A stretch of DNA of 64,000 nucleotides from Trichosporon coremiiforme (GCA_039545355.1 BCJJ01000013.1:1287980-1351979), one strand, 5' to 3'; counted from the stretch's first letter, positions 34,647-46,136 are shown. Numbers and translations are program-made. The notes: a model not told the origin generated them from the letters alone.

Positions 34647-37387
34647 CTATGCGTGCTGGGGCGGACTCGCAGGCCCAGCAGGCAGAGAGCTCACGGCCGA
34701 CACGGCGGGGGGTTCCTTCCTCTCTGACCCAGTTCCGGGCACAAGCAGGGGGGTGGAGAAGGGCGACTCAGAAATGGAACTGCCGCTGCTCGGGTTCAGG
34801 CTCGGGTTGAGGCTGTTCAGCGACAGGGGCGAGCCGAGCGTGCCCACTGCCCCTCCGGTGCCGGCGAGGCCGAGCGCGCCGTGCGGCACACCGAAGCTTG
34901 GTCCGCTGAGCGCGGACACGGGGCCGGAGGGGATCTGTAGCTGTCCAGAGGCGTCGCGTGCCGGCGTGGAGAGAGAGGCGTTGGACCCCGACGCAATGCT
35001 GTGCGCGCGCGAGTCGCCGTTGGCGGCCGCGCTGCTTGCGCCGCTCAGGCCCGTGGCGCCCGCGCTGACGGCGCTGATGGCCGTACGAGGGGCAGGGGGG
35101 TTGGAGCTCGACCGGCTGGGCGGGAAGCTGGCGCTGCTGGGGCGGGAGGGGCGCTGGCTCGTCGGGCGCGAGTGCATCGGGCTCTCAAAGTCGGTGCGCG
35201 ATCCTCGCGAGTCGGGGGACAGGGGCGGCTCGTCCTCCTCCAGGATCGGCGAGTCGCGCACCTCCGCGTGCGAGAGGGAGGATTCGGAGCCCTGTCCGCC
35301 CGGCTGAAGCACGAGCGTGCTCAGGAAGACGTCGTTCAGCGGCGTCGTCGCGTTCAGCGTGAACTCCCTGTCACGACTGGGTGTGACTAAGTGGTTCGAC
35401 CCGCTGCCCGCGATCGGCATAGGCGACGCAGACGAGGTCGTGGCTGTGTCCGCCGCGACGCTATCGGCGGCGGCAGTGACGGCCGCGACCATGTCCTCGT
35501 CCTCTGGCTCGGCGCCCAAGGTCGAGCGGAGGTCGATCAGGTCGTTGGCGCCGTGTGATGCAGCGGGTGCACTGGCAGCACCGGGAGCGCCGACGGCGGT
35601 GGTTTGCCTCGCGAGAGGGGGTTGCTCGTTCTCTCGCCCGTCCTCGCTCGGTTGACCCGACGAGGCGGCCAGCAGCTCGTCGATGCTAGCATTGTTCTCC
35701 CCGAACCCGACACTCGTGCTGGGGTCCCCGGGTGCTTCGCGGGGCGCCGCACTGGGCGAGTCACCCGCTGGCGGGAGACGGATTGAGTGGTTCGAGTTGC
35801 GTCGAGAGATGATCGAGGCGCGGCGGGAGGCAATCTCCCACGCGTCCTCGGTCTCGATGTCCTCCTCCAGGTTGGCAAATGTGCGCTGACATCAGCTTTC
35901 GCTTTCCTGAAGACGGCAGCTGTACTCACACAAAGCGGGCACGAGAAGCCAGGGTGGTGCTGCACCAGTAAGGGCCGGATGCACTTGTAGTGGAACACAT
36001 GCGAGCACGGGCTGGGTCAAGTTAGCCATTTTTCAGCAAGAGAACTTACGCAATGAACAGGGACTGGCACACGGTGACGGAGAAGAGACAGATACAACAG
36101 TCCGTGACGCTCGCCTTGCCCTTGCGCGCCGCCGAGGGCGACACCTGCGATCCCTTGCCCTCCTCGCCTCCTCCGAGAGCCTTCAGCTGCTTCATCGCGT
36201 TCGCACTGATGTCAGCTTCAAGTGCTATATGGCAGCTCACTTGAATTCGTTGTTGCCGCGTTGCTGCCAGTCGCGCCCGATCTCGACGCGCATCTTGACA
36301 CAGCGGTACATCTCCTCCGTGCCGCCCTGGTAATCGACGCCGAGCTGCAGGACGTCACCGTCCTTGAGCAGCTGCGGGCGGCTCTGCACATTGGGGCTCG
36401 ACAGGCGGATGTGGTTCAGGAAGGTTCCCGACGAGCTCGCCGTGTCACGAATGTAGAACTGTGTGTGTCAGCCCAAGAGCCCTATGAAGCATCTCGCCAA
36501 TCTCGAAGGGTCTGCGCAACGTCCTACGCCCCGCGCCCTCGACCCGAGGCCTGCGAGCCAAGCTGCGCTGCGTTCGCCCACCTAATAGTACTCACCTTTC
36601 CTCCTGGCTCACACCAGATCTCGGCGTGCGCGCGGGACACAACCTTGCTCTTGAATGCGGCTCGTGCCGAGACAATGTCCCCACCACCTCCACCGGGCAC
36701 AGACGCAGGCTGCGGCTGGGGGGCATGGGGGGAAGTCCCATTCGCCGCCCCGTTCGCGGCGGCGTCTCCTGCGGCGCCTGCAGCTCCAGGGGAAGTCCCA
36801 GTGGCGGCCCCGTTGGCGCCGTTAGCGCTCGTATTGGAACGCTCCGTGAAACGACCAATCTTCAGGATCAAAGGAGGAGGACGGCCGTTGACGAGCGGGC
36901 CGGCGTCCGAGACAGAAGCGGCGGCGATGCTGGGCAGAATGCCCGGGGGAACGTGCATGACTCCCATCTTGCGCAGGACTGGCGCGAACGTGAAGGACCG
37001 ATTAGTTTCGAGCACAGGCACGAGGCGGATTCGGTGCGTTCGCCGCAAGGACGGGTCGACGGGGGGGATCACGACCGGTTCACCGCCGTTTGAGGTCGCG
37101 GGTCCATGGCCCGCCTGCGGCGATGAGACACTGCGCGACACCTCGCCGCCGTCAACGCTGAGCGGGTTGGGGTGCTCGACAGTCGGTGAGCCGACTCTAT
37201 GGCCCCGGACTGCACCTGCGACGGCGTTCGTGACGCTCTGGGCACGGGACCTCGTCCGCATGAAACTGCCCAGGAAGGACGATCGGGGCGACGTTGGGGT
37301 CACGCCCGGAAGTGCCGAGGGCCTTGTCGGCGGCGACGCAGCGCCGTGCGCGTGAGGCGACGAGGTCCTGCCTGCTGGGCGCGCCAT
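34647..37387 (-). CDS. DMA1: FHA-RING ubiquitin ligase (Dma1/Chf type)
   Basis: Five exons on the minus strand: 37387-36596, 36458-36241, 36205-36050, 36011-35930 and 35885-34647, 828 aa. A Ser/Pro-rich N-terminus of about 110 residues comes first. The FHA domain follows: LILKIGRF, a Gly/Ala insert of about 50 residues, SKVVSRAHAEIW, then DTASSSGTFLNHIRL. Next is a RING finger with CCICL, CSHVFHYKCIRPLL and CPLC. The C-terminal tail of about 420 residues is Ser/Pro-rich. Fungal Dma1/Dma2 and animal CHFR/RNF8 share this FHA-RING order. They act in the mitotic spindle checkpoint and septation by ubiquitylating phospho-threonine-marked partners. The 37387 ATG has the better context (GCCATGGCG); an in-frame ATG at 37516 would add 43 residues. 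The poly-Ala/Gly insert inside the FHA is unusual. Confidence 0.9.
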
Positions 37388-38310
37388 GGCGAGCCAGTGG
37401 TCTGCCCAACGATGCTGGGATTCTTGTTCGGGGTAAGCGCCGGAGACGGAACGAGCGTGGATGATATGCGACGGAGGCGGCGACGGAGCTTGATGAACGA
37501 TGAACGATGTCAGCATTATGAGCAGCGGCGAGCGTCGAGAGTGGCCATATTATGGTTTGAGTGTTATGCGTGATTATAGGATGTGGTAAGGAGTGACAAG
37601 GGGTGGGAGAGGTCTGAGAAGCAGCAAGGCAGCAGCAGGAGCATTTCGAGAACCAGCATTTCTCTGTGCCGATCTGGGCGAGCAGCCGCAAGTAGCCGTG
37701 CAGAGCGAGCAGACGTGCAGGTTCAAGGGACGAGGAGGCGTCCGGGGAATCAAGGAGGAACCGCTTGGTGAGGGATCAGGTGTGCCAAGGGAGGTGTCGG
37801 CGTGAGGGACATGCAGCTGTGGCCACTCTGTGCACCCAAGCACCCAAGCAGGTAAGACTGGCACCAGGGAAGCGCAACCCGGGTACGGGCCACAGCACAG
37901 GCCATCGGATGGGCTGGAGGTGCAGGACGACATTGAGTGCGGCGGGGGCGGGGGCGGCTGGCGGCAAGAGGCAAGAGGCAAGTGGGGAGAAGTGGGTGGT
38001 GGTGGTGCTGAAGGAAGGCGTTACTCACTGTGTTGTGTGTGATGGAAGGGGGGAGAAGTGTACCGAGGTTGGAGGGAGGGGAGTGCGGTGGTGTGTGGAC
38101 ACTGCCGGGTGAGGAAGAGGGAGTGTGTGTCGATGGCAGAGGCGGAGTGGATGTTGGACACACAGGACACACAGGACTGTGAGGATGGTTGATGGCCAGG
38201 AGGACGAGTTAGGGAGTGGACTCAGGATCGGACCAGATCGAGCACAGTATCGCTCCCTCCCCCGCGTTCATCATATCTGGTGGCCCTGTGGGACCAGAGC
38301 CCAGCAGCAG

Positions 38311-38380
38311 CAGAGCCCAGCAGAGCCCAGCAGAGCCCAGCAGAGCCCAGCAGAGCCCAGCAAAGCCCAACAGAGCCCGG
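38311..38380 (+). repeat. 10-bp tandem repeat CAGAGCCCAG x7
   Basis: Five perfect and two slightly changed head-to-tail copies are read directly. They follow a CAG run at 38302-38310. The plus strand is C/A-rich and the minus strand encodes the false frame LLGSAGLCWA. Confidence 0.95.
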
Positions 38381-38804
38381 CCGGAAACGGTAAGCGGCAC
38401 CACCCACCTGCCCTCACAGGCAGGAGACCCAAGCGAGCTGCAGTCCATCCGGAGGCTGGAGGCGGCAGTGGCAGCGGCTGGGGCCGGCCAGGGCTGGGCT
38501 GTACCTCAACCCCACCCACGACCCCTAAGCCTTTGTACGTCCTCCACCTGCACTCCTTCACTCCTTCACTCCTGCATGCGCACTTGCATCATCCGATCCA
38601 CAGAGCCCAAAGTCCTTATTGTCGGGTCTTATTCCTATTCAAGATCGATTCTGCCGCGCCATCAACCACCGTACTCCGTAACGCCATGCATCCCATAGGG
38701 CATCCTTACTCACGCTACAAAAGTCCAAGTCCACCCTCACGCACCCCTCACGCACCATCACGCGGTCCTCCTCTCCTCCACCTCTGACGCCGGGCATATT
38801 CTGA

Positions 38805-38844
38805 CCATTCTGAAGACCCATTCTGAAGACCCATTCTGAACGCC
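38805..38844 (+). repeat. 14-bp tandem repeat CCATTCTGAAGACC, about 3 copies
   Basis: Nearly three head-to-tail copies are read directly, with the last diverging after CCATTCTGAA. Confidence 0.85.
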
Positions 38845-40259
38845 CCTCGCCACCGATCCACACCTTTTTTGTAATGTCTCGGCCGCCCCTCGTCCTCCCT
38901 CTTCCACCCTCGCCCATTTGCTGCTCTGCCAACAAGAGCGCGTGCTCGGCGCCTCCCACGCCTAGCGCGCCTCTGACGCCAATGTCTCGTGCTTGTGCTT
39001 TTCGGCGAGCAACATCCGTCCGTCTCGCATTTCGAGCTTTTGCTCTCTTCGGACCATGACACTGGCCAGCAGCAAATGGTGGGAGGAGTGCAAGCTGCGC
39101 TTGAGGTTGAGGCTGCGCGCATCGTGCCTGGAGCACCTGGAGCACCTGGAGCTGATCCTATGATCCCTTGCTAGGCTTGTTCCTGAAACTTTGGTGCTTG
39201 AGTTTGCCCAGCAAGCCCAGCGTCCAGCAAAGGCAGAGCTGGGCGAGCTGGGCGAGCTGGGCAGCGAGGGACTGGGCCAGCGTCTTTGGATCGGGGGCGA
39301 AAACTGAAAGCTTACTGCATACGCACACGTTCATGAACTGGGTCAAGCTCAAGGTCGAGACTGCGGGGTCGGTCATGCTCCGGTCTTGCAACTCAAGGTA
39401 CACTTTGACCAGCTCTGGAGCAACTCCGAGGAACAGGTGTCTACGTCCATTCGATCTCAGGTAGTGATGTGTTAGGATGGAGTGGATCTGTGGCTCAAGT
39501 GGCAGCAAAGGGTACGATGTAGGGACCGGGGGCCCAATTTCGCCGCTCGCCGCCGTTCGCCTGTCTCGCCGCCGTTTCGAGCCGGTACTGGCTAGCCGGA
39601 AGATGAGATGTCGCCGACCGGGCCGACAGGCGCGAAGGTTGGGCAAAAGTTGGTGGGCCGCGGGCTCATGACTGGCTGATGGAGTGACGGTCATGCAGCA
39701 GGTAACTCGTTACTCTCCACATCAGCTAACGCCGTAATCCCAATAAGCTAGGTCTGGAATGAAGAGGTCGATCGGGGGACTAACGCTCTAACGCTCGTTG
39801 CAGACTGATCACGTTTTACGAGTGGCGAAGGGGAAGGCTGCAATGTTTGAGTATCGTGACTGACAAAGACCTGGTGGACTCGACGACTCTGGTCGGAAGA
39901 GATCTCTACGCAGTCTCCAGACTCGAGGTCGAAATCTGGCAAGTGCGACACTCTGTGGCCAGCACGTAGTCTCCACTCAGCTGGTCTGAGGTCCAGCAAC
40001 TACCGCTGACTGTGGCGAGAGCGAGCTCGGCGACCTCCCACGGGACAGCTACCGAGCACACAGTCGCAATATACAATCCCAACACACAGCAGACAGCTCC
40101 GCGTCGCTCTACACTCACACTCACCTCGCCCTTCCGCCCATCGGCATACCTCTTGCGCCCTCCCCACAGTCCCAACGAACACAACCTCCACGATGACGAC
40201 CGCCTCTCTTGCTGCCCTTTGGCCCTTCTCCGTTGTCGCTTTCGGAGACCAACATCACG

Positions 40260-40907
40260 ATGGGGGTAAGTCTTCGCTCATGAGAAGGACTGTGGTCGTC
40301 TCATACTCGTGGATGTCGAGTGTCGATCGGGCCCACAGTCGGCCCATTGTTCGGTCGGGCGGCTCTCGGTTCTCAGACTGAGGCTACGTGCTGACCGCAG
40401 TCCCGCCTGAGTTTCCTCCGCCAGAGGGAGAGGGAGAAGCGTAGAGCCTCCGTCACTGGCCATCTAATTCTCCCACCGCGTTTCGCGCGTCGGACCTCGC
40501 GCGAATCAGCCCGGTCTCAGCTCTCTACAGCGTCGCAAGAGACATTCGCGACGGCGATTCCCTTCGCTTCGCCTCCTATTGCGACACCATTCGTCTCGCC
40601 TGCACTCTCGACTCCCTTCGCCACACCCCTCCTCTCAACCACGGGTTATTTCGACGCTCAGCCGCAGCAAGAGCCCGAGGCAGAGTGGGTCGACTTCATT
40701 CCAAGGGCCTTGAGAGTCGACAGCCCAGAGGGGTTTGACTATGGGTGGTTACTCAACTCCGAGACGAGCTCGGCTTACGATCCCGACGACGAGGTCGAGT
40801 TCCGGTGTGAATCGAGCCTTTCGCTGGATTTCATCGAGCGGCCGTGTCTGTCAACAGGGGTGAAGTGTGACGAGCCCGAGTGTCCCAGCTGTCGCTCGTC
40901 TTTGTAG
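40260..40907 (+). CDS. Small hypothetical protein with N-myristoylation-type start
   Basis: Two exons: 40260-40265, which encodes only Met-Gly, and 40401-40907, for 170 aa. Donor GGTAAGTC and acceptor CTGACCGCAG are both consensus, and joining them keeps the downstream frame open from its first codon. The start MGSRLS fits the N-myristoylation pattern (Gly2, Ser6), followed by a basic stretch RQREREKRR that would aid membrane binding. The middle has Pro/Thr/Phe repeats such as TPFVSP and TPFATP. The C-terminus is acidic and ends with a Cys-containing CDEPECPSC. I do not recognise a family. A competing ATG at 40193 gives only a 39-residue product through the same splice, so either an upstream ORF or a different start is possible. 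Confidence 0.55.
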
Positions 40908-41031
40908 CCCGTTAGTACCCATGTGTCAAGTTCAGTCATTTTCAGTAGGTGTAAGAAGAGTAGGAGGGGTAAATGTACATGCATCGACCCACTGGCTCGT
41001 GCCCCGCTCAGAGTATCGCGACTAAGGAGCT

Positions 41032-42395
41032 TCACTCCGGCTGCGGCCTGCTCGTGTCCGGCTTGCTCGGCCATCCGCCCTGCTCCTTGACATAAGCCTC
41101 CGCCTTCCTCTCTGTCTCCTGCACAATGCTCCTCATGAACTCCAGATCGTCCTGCTCGCCCTCCCGCGTAGCCTCGGCCGAGAGGGGGACAAACTGGCGC
41201 TGGAACGTGTTCTGGAACCGGGGGACGAGGGCCTCGGAAACGTCCTGGACGGAGGGGAGGTGTGCGGGCGGAGTGGGAAGTCGGGAAAGTAGCTGGTGAA
41301 GACTGACCGCACGGACGTCGTCCAGGCCACAGGCTACCACGAGGTCGAACCAGGATACCGGCTCGGGGGTGATGTTCATCGCGAAGCCGTGCGAGGTTAT
41401 CCGGTGCGAGAGGTGGATACCGATAGAGGCGAGCTGGCGTTAGCTACAAAGTACTTGGCAGCGTGGCCCTCCTACTTCCAACAGACGATCTGTCAGACCA
41501 GTCCTGGTCCTCGCCGCTATCGCGGCTCAGACCGGCCAACTCACTTTCTCATTCCGCCCATTGAACACACCAACGTGCCCGTCCTCATGCGGCGCATCAA
41601 CCGTCAGTCCAAAGTCACGAACATACTCGGCCAGCAGCGCCTGGAGGTACTCGACGTAGCAGCGCGTGGGGGTGTTCATCTCGTTCAGGTCCAGGATCGG
41701 GTAGCCCACAATCTGCCCTGGCCCGTGGTACGTCACCTGTCCGCCGCGCTTGGTGATGTGGAACGAGGCGCCGACGTTGACCACCTTCTTCTCCTCGGGG
41801 TGCAGCTCGTCGGGGTTCGGGGTGTTGTCCCGCCGGCCGGTCGTGTAGGTTGGCGTGTGCTCTGAGCGTTAGCGAGTGAGCGTACCGAGCGAGCCATCGT
41901 CTGGCCACGGGCCTGGCTCAGCTGCCAAGCTGCAGCAGCTGGAGAAGGAGCAGCCGGCCAAGCCGCAGCTAACTGGCAGCTAGCGAGCACCGCCTTCAGA
42001 CCTGGCAGCCTCCCGGCTTCGCCTGTCGACCCGGGCTCTACTCACCAAGCAGGAACAGAATGTCCGTCTTGCCCCCCTTGCCCTCGCGCTTTCGCTTCAG
42101 GCGCTCCTGCACGACTCCGTTCTGCAACTCCAAGCCAAGCGGGTACGCAAGCGGCGTCTTGAAGATATGGTATCGGACGGGAGAGAGGCCGGCCTCGGCG
42201 CCGAACGTGGGCACGCCGCAGGCCTGGGTGTACGCGCGGACCTGGCGGGGAAGCTGGGGTGTTAGCTCATCACACCAACTTTTGAGCATGTTCGCCTCGT
42301 CCTTCCATGCCACAAATGCATGTAGCTTCTGCGGAGCGAGAGGGAGATGCGGACCGACGTACCTGTGTAGCAAGACTTGATCGTAGGCTGAGCAT
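41032..42395 (-). CDS. LIP2: Mitochondrial lipoyl(octanoyl) transferase (LipB family)
   Basis: Four exons on the minus strand: 42395-42363, 42253-42046, 41861-41545 and 41433-41032, 319 aa. The start MLSLRSSLATQ is a short basic mitochondrial presequence encoded by exon 1. LipB motifs are clear: TPTYTTGRRDNT, HITKRGGQVTYHGPGQIVGY, then Lys-Leu-Ala-Ser-Ile-Gly across the third splice with the catalytic lysine, ITSHGFAMNI, and ACGLDDVRAVSL with the likely catalytic cysteine. The enzyme moves octanoyl from acyl carrier protein onto the H protein and other lipoyl domains. That is the first step of lipoate synthesis for pyruvate and 2-oxoglutarate dehydrogenases in the matrix. The neighbouring LSC1 acts next to 2-oxoglutarate dehydrogenase in the same cycle, but the genes have separate promoters. 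Confidence 0.93.
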
Positions 42396-42893
42396 GATGG
42401 TGTCGATGAAGAGTGCTATGCAAGCAGATCAAGCGGACTTGTTATGACGCAGTTTATGGCTTGCAAGCCCGACCCCTCGAAATTCCGGAGCGCCGGACGA
42501 GACCGATCGATGCCGCCGCCTCGTCCACCTTCCCCACAAATCACGGCCCGACCAAGTGCCGACCGGACCTCGACGTGCGGTCTGGCTTTTCCAACACCTT
42601 CTGCGTGCCGCAATGTTTCTTGCCCACTGTGATGCTGCCATCTTATCTTAGCGGCGCCGCTGGATTGGGGCTTGGGCTGAGATCTTAGACATATCTTGGA
42701 AATGCATTGTCGCCTGTCGCCTCCACGTATCTCTCCGCCAAACGGAGTGTCTGGAGAAGTAGCTGTCAGCCGACACCCTCACAACGCTCGCAGACAGCAA
42801 CAGCAACCTCAGACGCAGCGGCACAACAGAAATGACATTCAATTATACTCGGTTTCGGCCAAAAAATTGTACATGATGCATCTAGGTCTTAAT
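42396..42893. other. LIP2 promoter and LSC1 3' UTR
   Basis: 498 bp between the LIP2 ATG and the LSC1 stop, both on the minus strand. No gene seen. An AT-rich stretch at 42840-42893 is the likely LSC1 3' end. Confidence 0.5.
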
Positions 42894-44547
42894 CTAAGCC
42901 TTACCGGCGGCCTTCATCTGCTGGAGCATGACGGCGCCGATCTGGCCGGGCGAGTCGACGACCTGGGCGCCGGCAGCCTTGAGCGCGGCGACCTTGTCCG
43001 AAGCGGCTCCCTTTCCTCCCGAGATGATGGCTCCGGCGTGTCCCATGCGACGGCCCGGGGGAGCGGTACGTCCGGCGATGAAGGCGGTGACGGGCTTGGC
43101 GTTCGGGCCCTTGTTGTGCTCGGCCAGGTAAGCGGCGGCCTCCTCCTCCATCGATCCACCGATCTCTCCGATCAGAACGATACCCTCAGTCTTGGGGTCC
43201 TCGAGGAGGACCTTGACGACGTCAATGTGCTGGGTGCCGGGGAAGGGGTCACCACCGATACCGACGGTGAGCGACTGGCCGAGGCCGGCGAGGGTGGTCT
43301 GGCTGGAATTGTCAGCTAACTAGAACACAATGAAAGTTGGTAGTGCTCGACTGCGCAGCGCCGATGCGGACAGGAGACCGTGCACATCGGCGCAGAAGCA
43401 GGGGGTGTCACCGCGATCGGGAGAGCGCCTCTTCTGCGCTCACATGGGGCGTGGCGTACACCGAAGCGCGCCTCTCAGTTACTCACTTGACAGCCTCGTA
43501 GGTGAGGGTTCCGGAACGCGAAACGATACCGGTCTTGCCGTCCGAGAAGACCTGTCCGGGCATGATACCGAGCTTGCAAGTCTCGGAGAGAACTCCGGGG
43601 CAGTTGCCTCCAATCATGCGCGACTTGCTCTGCGAGCGAAGGGCGTTGTAGACCTTGAGCTGGTCACGCTGGGGGATACCCTCAGTGATAGTGACAATGA
43701 GGGGGATCTCGTTCTCGATAGCCTCAAGGATGGCATCGGCGGCGCCCGCAGGGGGAACGTAGATGACGGTGGCGAAGGGGTTCTCGGCGTCGACGGCCTC
43801 CTTGACGGAGCCGAAGACGGGGAGACCGAGGTGGGTCTGGCCAGCCTTCTGTAAGGGACGTCAGCTGGCTGCATACAAAATTTAGGCGAGCACCCGAGAG
43901 AGACAAAGGGCTGTGGGAAAGCGACGAGGTAGTCACGACGACAAGCCAACTGAGATCCTCAGGACTGCAGATGACATGCGAGATGCACAGACAGACAAGT
44001 GACGACATCATGCAAGTGCTAGTGGACGATGACGGCGTAGCGAGGTTCCACACTGCCGCCGGCAGATGAACGCCGAGCGATAGCCCCGTCTCCCATCTTA
44101 TCTACTCACCTTGGGGTTCACACCACCAATGATACGGGTGCCGAAGTCGATGGACTGCTGGGAGTGGAAGGTACCCTGTGTTGTTAGTGAGTGATCGCCA
44201 AGGCTACAAGGCCTAGAGTCGGGGAAACATAACTCACCGTCTTGCCGGTGAAGCCCTGGACGAGAACCTTGGTGTCCTTGTCTGTGACGAGGTCAGTAAT
44301 GCGGCTACGAATGCGGGGTCTGTGCGGGGTGTAGGGCTGGTCGTGGTCGCGATGAGATCATGGTTGCTCGACGGCAGCAGACGTTCGGTGGTTACTCACT
44401 GACGCAGATGTTCTTGATCGTGTCAGCGTAAGAGTTGACACGTGCCGAGCTAGAGAACTGGCGCGAGGCTGTGGAACGTCAGCGGCGTCGGACATGCATG
44501 TGTCTGGACGTACAGCGGGAGAGACGAGCAGCAGCGGTGCGGAGCAT
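42894..44547 (-). CDS. LSC1: Succinyl-CoA ligase alpha subunit, mitochondrial
   Basis: Six exons on the minus strand: 44547-44514, 44468-44400, 44281-44238, 44175-44110, 43848-43487 and 43302-42894, 327 aa. The presequence [20 protein letters not shown] is typical of matrix import. The conserved parts are [20 protein letters not shown] (CoA-binding Rossmann region), [24 protein letters not shown] and [10 protein letters not shown]. The region [12 protein letters not shown] leads to [18 protein letters not shown], which holds the active-site histidine of the family. With the beta subunit it converts succinyl-CoA to succinate, coupled to nucleotide triphosphate formation in the TCA cycle. The first four exons are very short (34-69 nt) and the last two long, a pattern of intron-dense 5' ends. 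Confidence 0.96.
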
Positions 44548-45223
44548 GATGGTCGTGGATGGGGGTGGGTGGATGGATGGATGGAAGATGGATGGCCTAT
44601 GTCGTCGCCGCCAGCTTTGATGCGTGAAGGTCTTCCGTCTTCCTTGTTTCGTACCGCCAGGAGTGTCCTGGGTGAACCTGGGTGGGGGGACGCGGTTAGC
44701 GGGGCGGCGGCAGCGTCAGTCACCTGCCGCTGCCCGTCTCGCGCTCGCGCTCCTGGCTGGCCTGGCTGGGTGAGAGCCGCCTGCGAGTGGGCCGCGTGCC
44801 CCGTCTGGGCCGAGCTGGCGGCCGCTTAGCCGGGGCGTGTCTATGGGGACTATGGGGAACGGAACCTTTTCTTTGGTCACCGTCACCGGATCAGTAGGGG
44901 CCGGCGACCCGTCATCCCCCTCACCCACACCGCAGTCGGTGATCGTCGGTCTCCCTCCCGTCACAGACCACTACAGAGCGGCACCGGGGGTCCGATCACG
45001 TGTAGAACACGTTCGCGCGATTATCGCGTGGCCGCGATGGCCAAGAGGCACGTGACCAACACTCACGCGCGGACATGGCAGACGTCCAAGGACATCCAAG
45101 CAGAAGGACGCGACGCGCCTCTCTTTCGCTTGTTGATACCGCTGGCCAGACTTTCAACACACCCACTCACATAACACCCAACACCATCGAGCCGACCGAA
45201 ATTCCGCCGACACAACTGACACC
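44548..45223. promoter_or_regulatory. Divergent promoter of LSC1 and PSF1
   Basis: 676 bp between start codons. It contains two CACGTG E-boxes (44997-45002 and 45049-45054) and, closer to PSF1, ACGCGACGCG (45108-45117), which resembles the MluI-box/MBF type element found upstream of fungal G1/S and replication genes. A GGAT/GGTG-rich tract occurs at 44565-44600. No coding signal. Confidence 0.55.
45108..45117 (+). promoter_or_regulatory. MBF-like (MCB) element upstream of PSF1
   Basis: ACGCGACGCG contains two overlapping near-MCB cores (consensus ACGCGT). It lies 107-116 bp upstream of the PSF1 start codon. Function is inferred from its position before a replication gene. Confidence 0.4.
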
Positions 45224-45862
45224 ATGCACGGCGACCAGGCTCTCCAGCTTGTCGTGGCCGCCCACCGCTCCACATTGGCTTCCGCTTCGCAGCTCCCGAT
45301 CCCGAAGTACGCCCTTCAGCTCATCCTCTCTATTTGTCTCGAGACTCGACAACTCGGCGTAACCATCGCCGCTGCGACGGAGCAACATGGCGTCTCCCTT
45401 TCCCAAGACCGTGGCCTCGTCTGCGCCCTCACCGTCCAGCATCTGGCCGCGCGACGAAACAAGCGCTGCATGCTGGCGTACCTCGCGAGCCGCATCGGCG
45501 GCATCAAGGAGCGCTGGTGGGATGCCGGAGGAGCTCTGTCGTTCGTGCTCTCGCAAGAGACGGGGGACCCTGATTCTCCAGACTTGCGCTCGGCGCTGAG
45601 TCCGCAAGAGCTCGACTTCATGCGCAGCTACAACAGCATGGTGCTCGATTACAAGAGCGACTTCCTCGATGTGCTCGACATCGCGGCCAGCATCGACAAG
45701 CCGCCCGGTGAACTTATGGCGGACGTTCGTGTAATCAAGGACGCTGGAGAAGTCATTCTCGAAGGTGGAGAGCGGGTTGAGTTCCGGAAAGGAGAACGCT
45801 TCAGGCTGGAACGAGCCCAGGTCGAGCGACTCATCACGCAAGGCTACCTCGAAGAGGTGTAG
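45224..45862 (+). CDS. PSF1: GINS complex subunit Psf1
   Basis: Single exon, 212 aa, which matches the usual Psf1 length of about 200. Conserved landmarks are the RRNKRCMLAYLASRI helix, SPQELDFMRSYNSMVLDYKS, and PPGELMADVRVIKDAGEV, which leads into the small C-terminal beta domain that ends in VERLITQGYLEEV. GINS joins Mcm2-7 and Cdc45 as the CMG helicase at replication forks in the nucleus, and Psf1's C-terminal domain is needed to bind Cdc45. It is one of few intronless genes in the window. The promoter has an MBF-like element about 105 bp upstream of the ATG, consistent with S-phase expression (inference). Confidence 0.93.
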   Translation: MHGDQALQLVVAAHRSTLASASQLPIPKYALQLILSICLETRQLGVTIAAATEQHGVSLSQDRGLVCALTVQHLAARRNKRCMLAYLASRIGGIKERWWDAGGALSFVLSQETGDPDSPDLRSALSPQELDFMRSYNSMVLDYKSDFLDVLDIAASIDKPPGELMADVRVIKDAGEVILEGGERVEFRKGERFRLERAQVERLITQGYLEEV

Positions 45863-46136
45863 ACATTGGAACCTGCGCACGCACGCCTGTCTCCTCCTGC
45901 TGCGGATCGACACCAGCATTAACTCTTGATACACTCAACCACCATCACCGGTCCACGCACGACTCATCCGCCGAACCAAGTCCGCCACCAGCAGTCTTCT
46001 CGGCCTCTCTTCCCGATCGGGTGACCACTGCCATCCTTCCTCATCCCACCCCTGTACCCACCCATATATTTCCATGTATGCATTTGTTGTGACATATCCT
46101 ATTGTACAGGTCGCAAGATGTGTTCTCGATCGACGC

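Larger units (their letters stand above)
37388..40259. other. Intergenic region of about 2.9 kb with tandem repeats
   Basis: It lies upstream of both the FHA-RING gene (minus) and the small myristoylation-candidate gene (plus). The stretch 37517-38160 is pyrimidine-rich on the minus strand, as in a leader. Tandem repeats occur at 38311-38380 and 38805-38844. On the minus strand 39694-39158 stays open, and its middle section (HSILTHHYLRSNGRRHLFLG) reads like protein. Without convincing splice partners I did not call a gene, but a small missed gene here is possible. Confidence 0.45.

Noticed and set aside
38209..38561. Minus-strand frames encoding LLGSAGLCWA repeats
   Set aside because: Produced entirely by the 10-bp CAGAGCCCAG tandem array, which is open in several frames.
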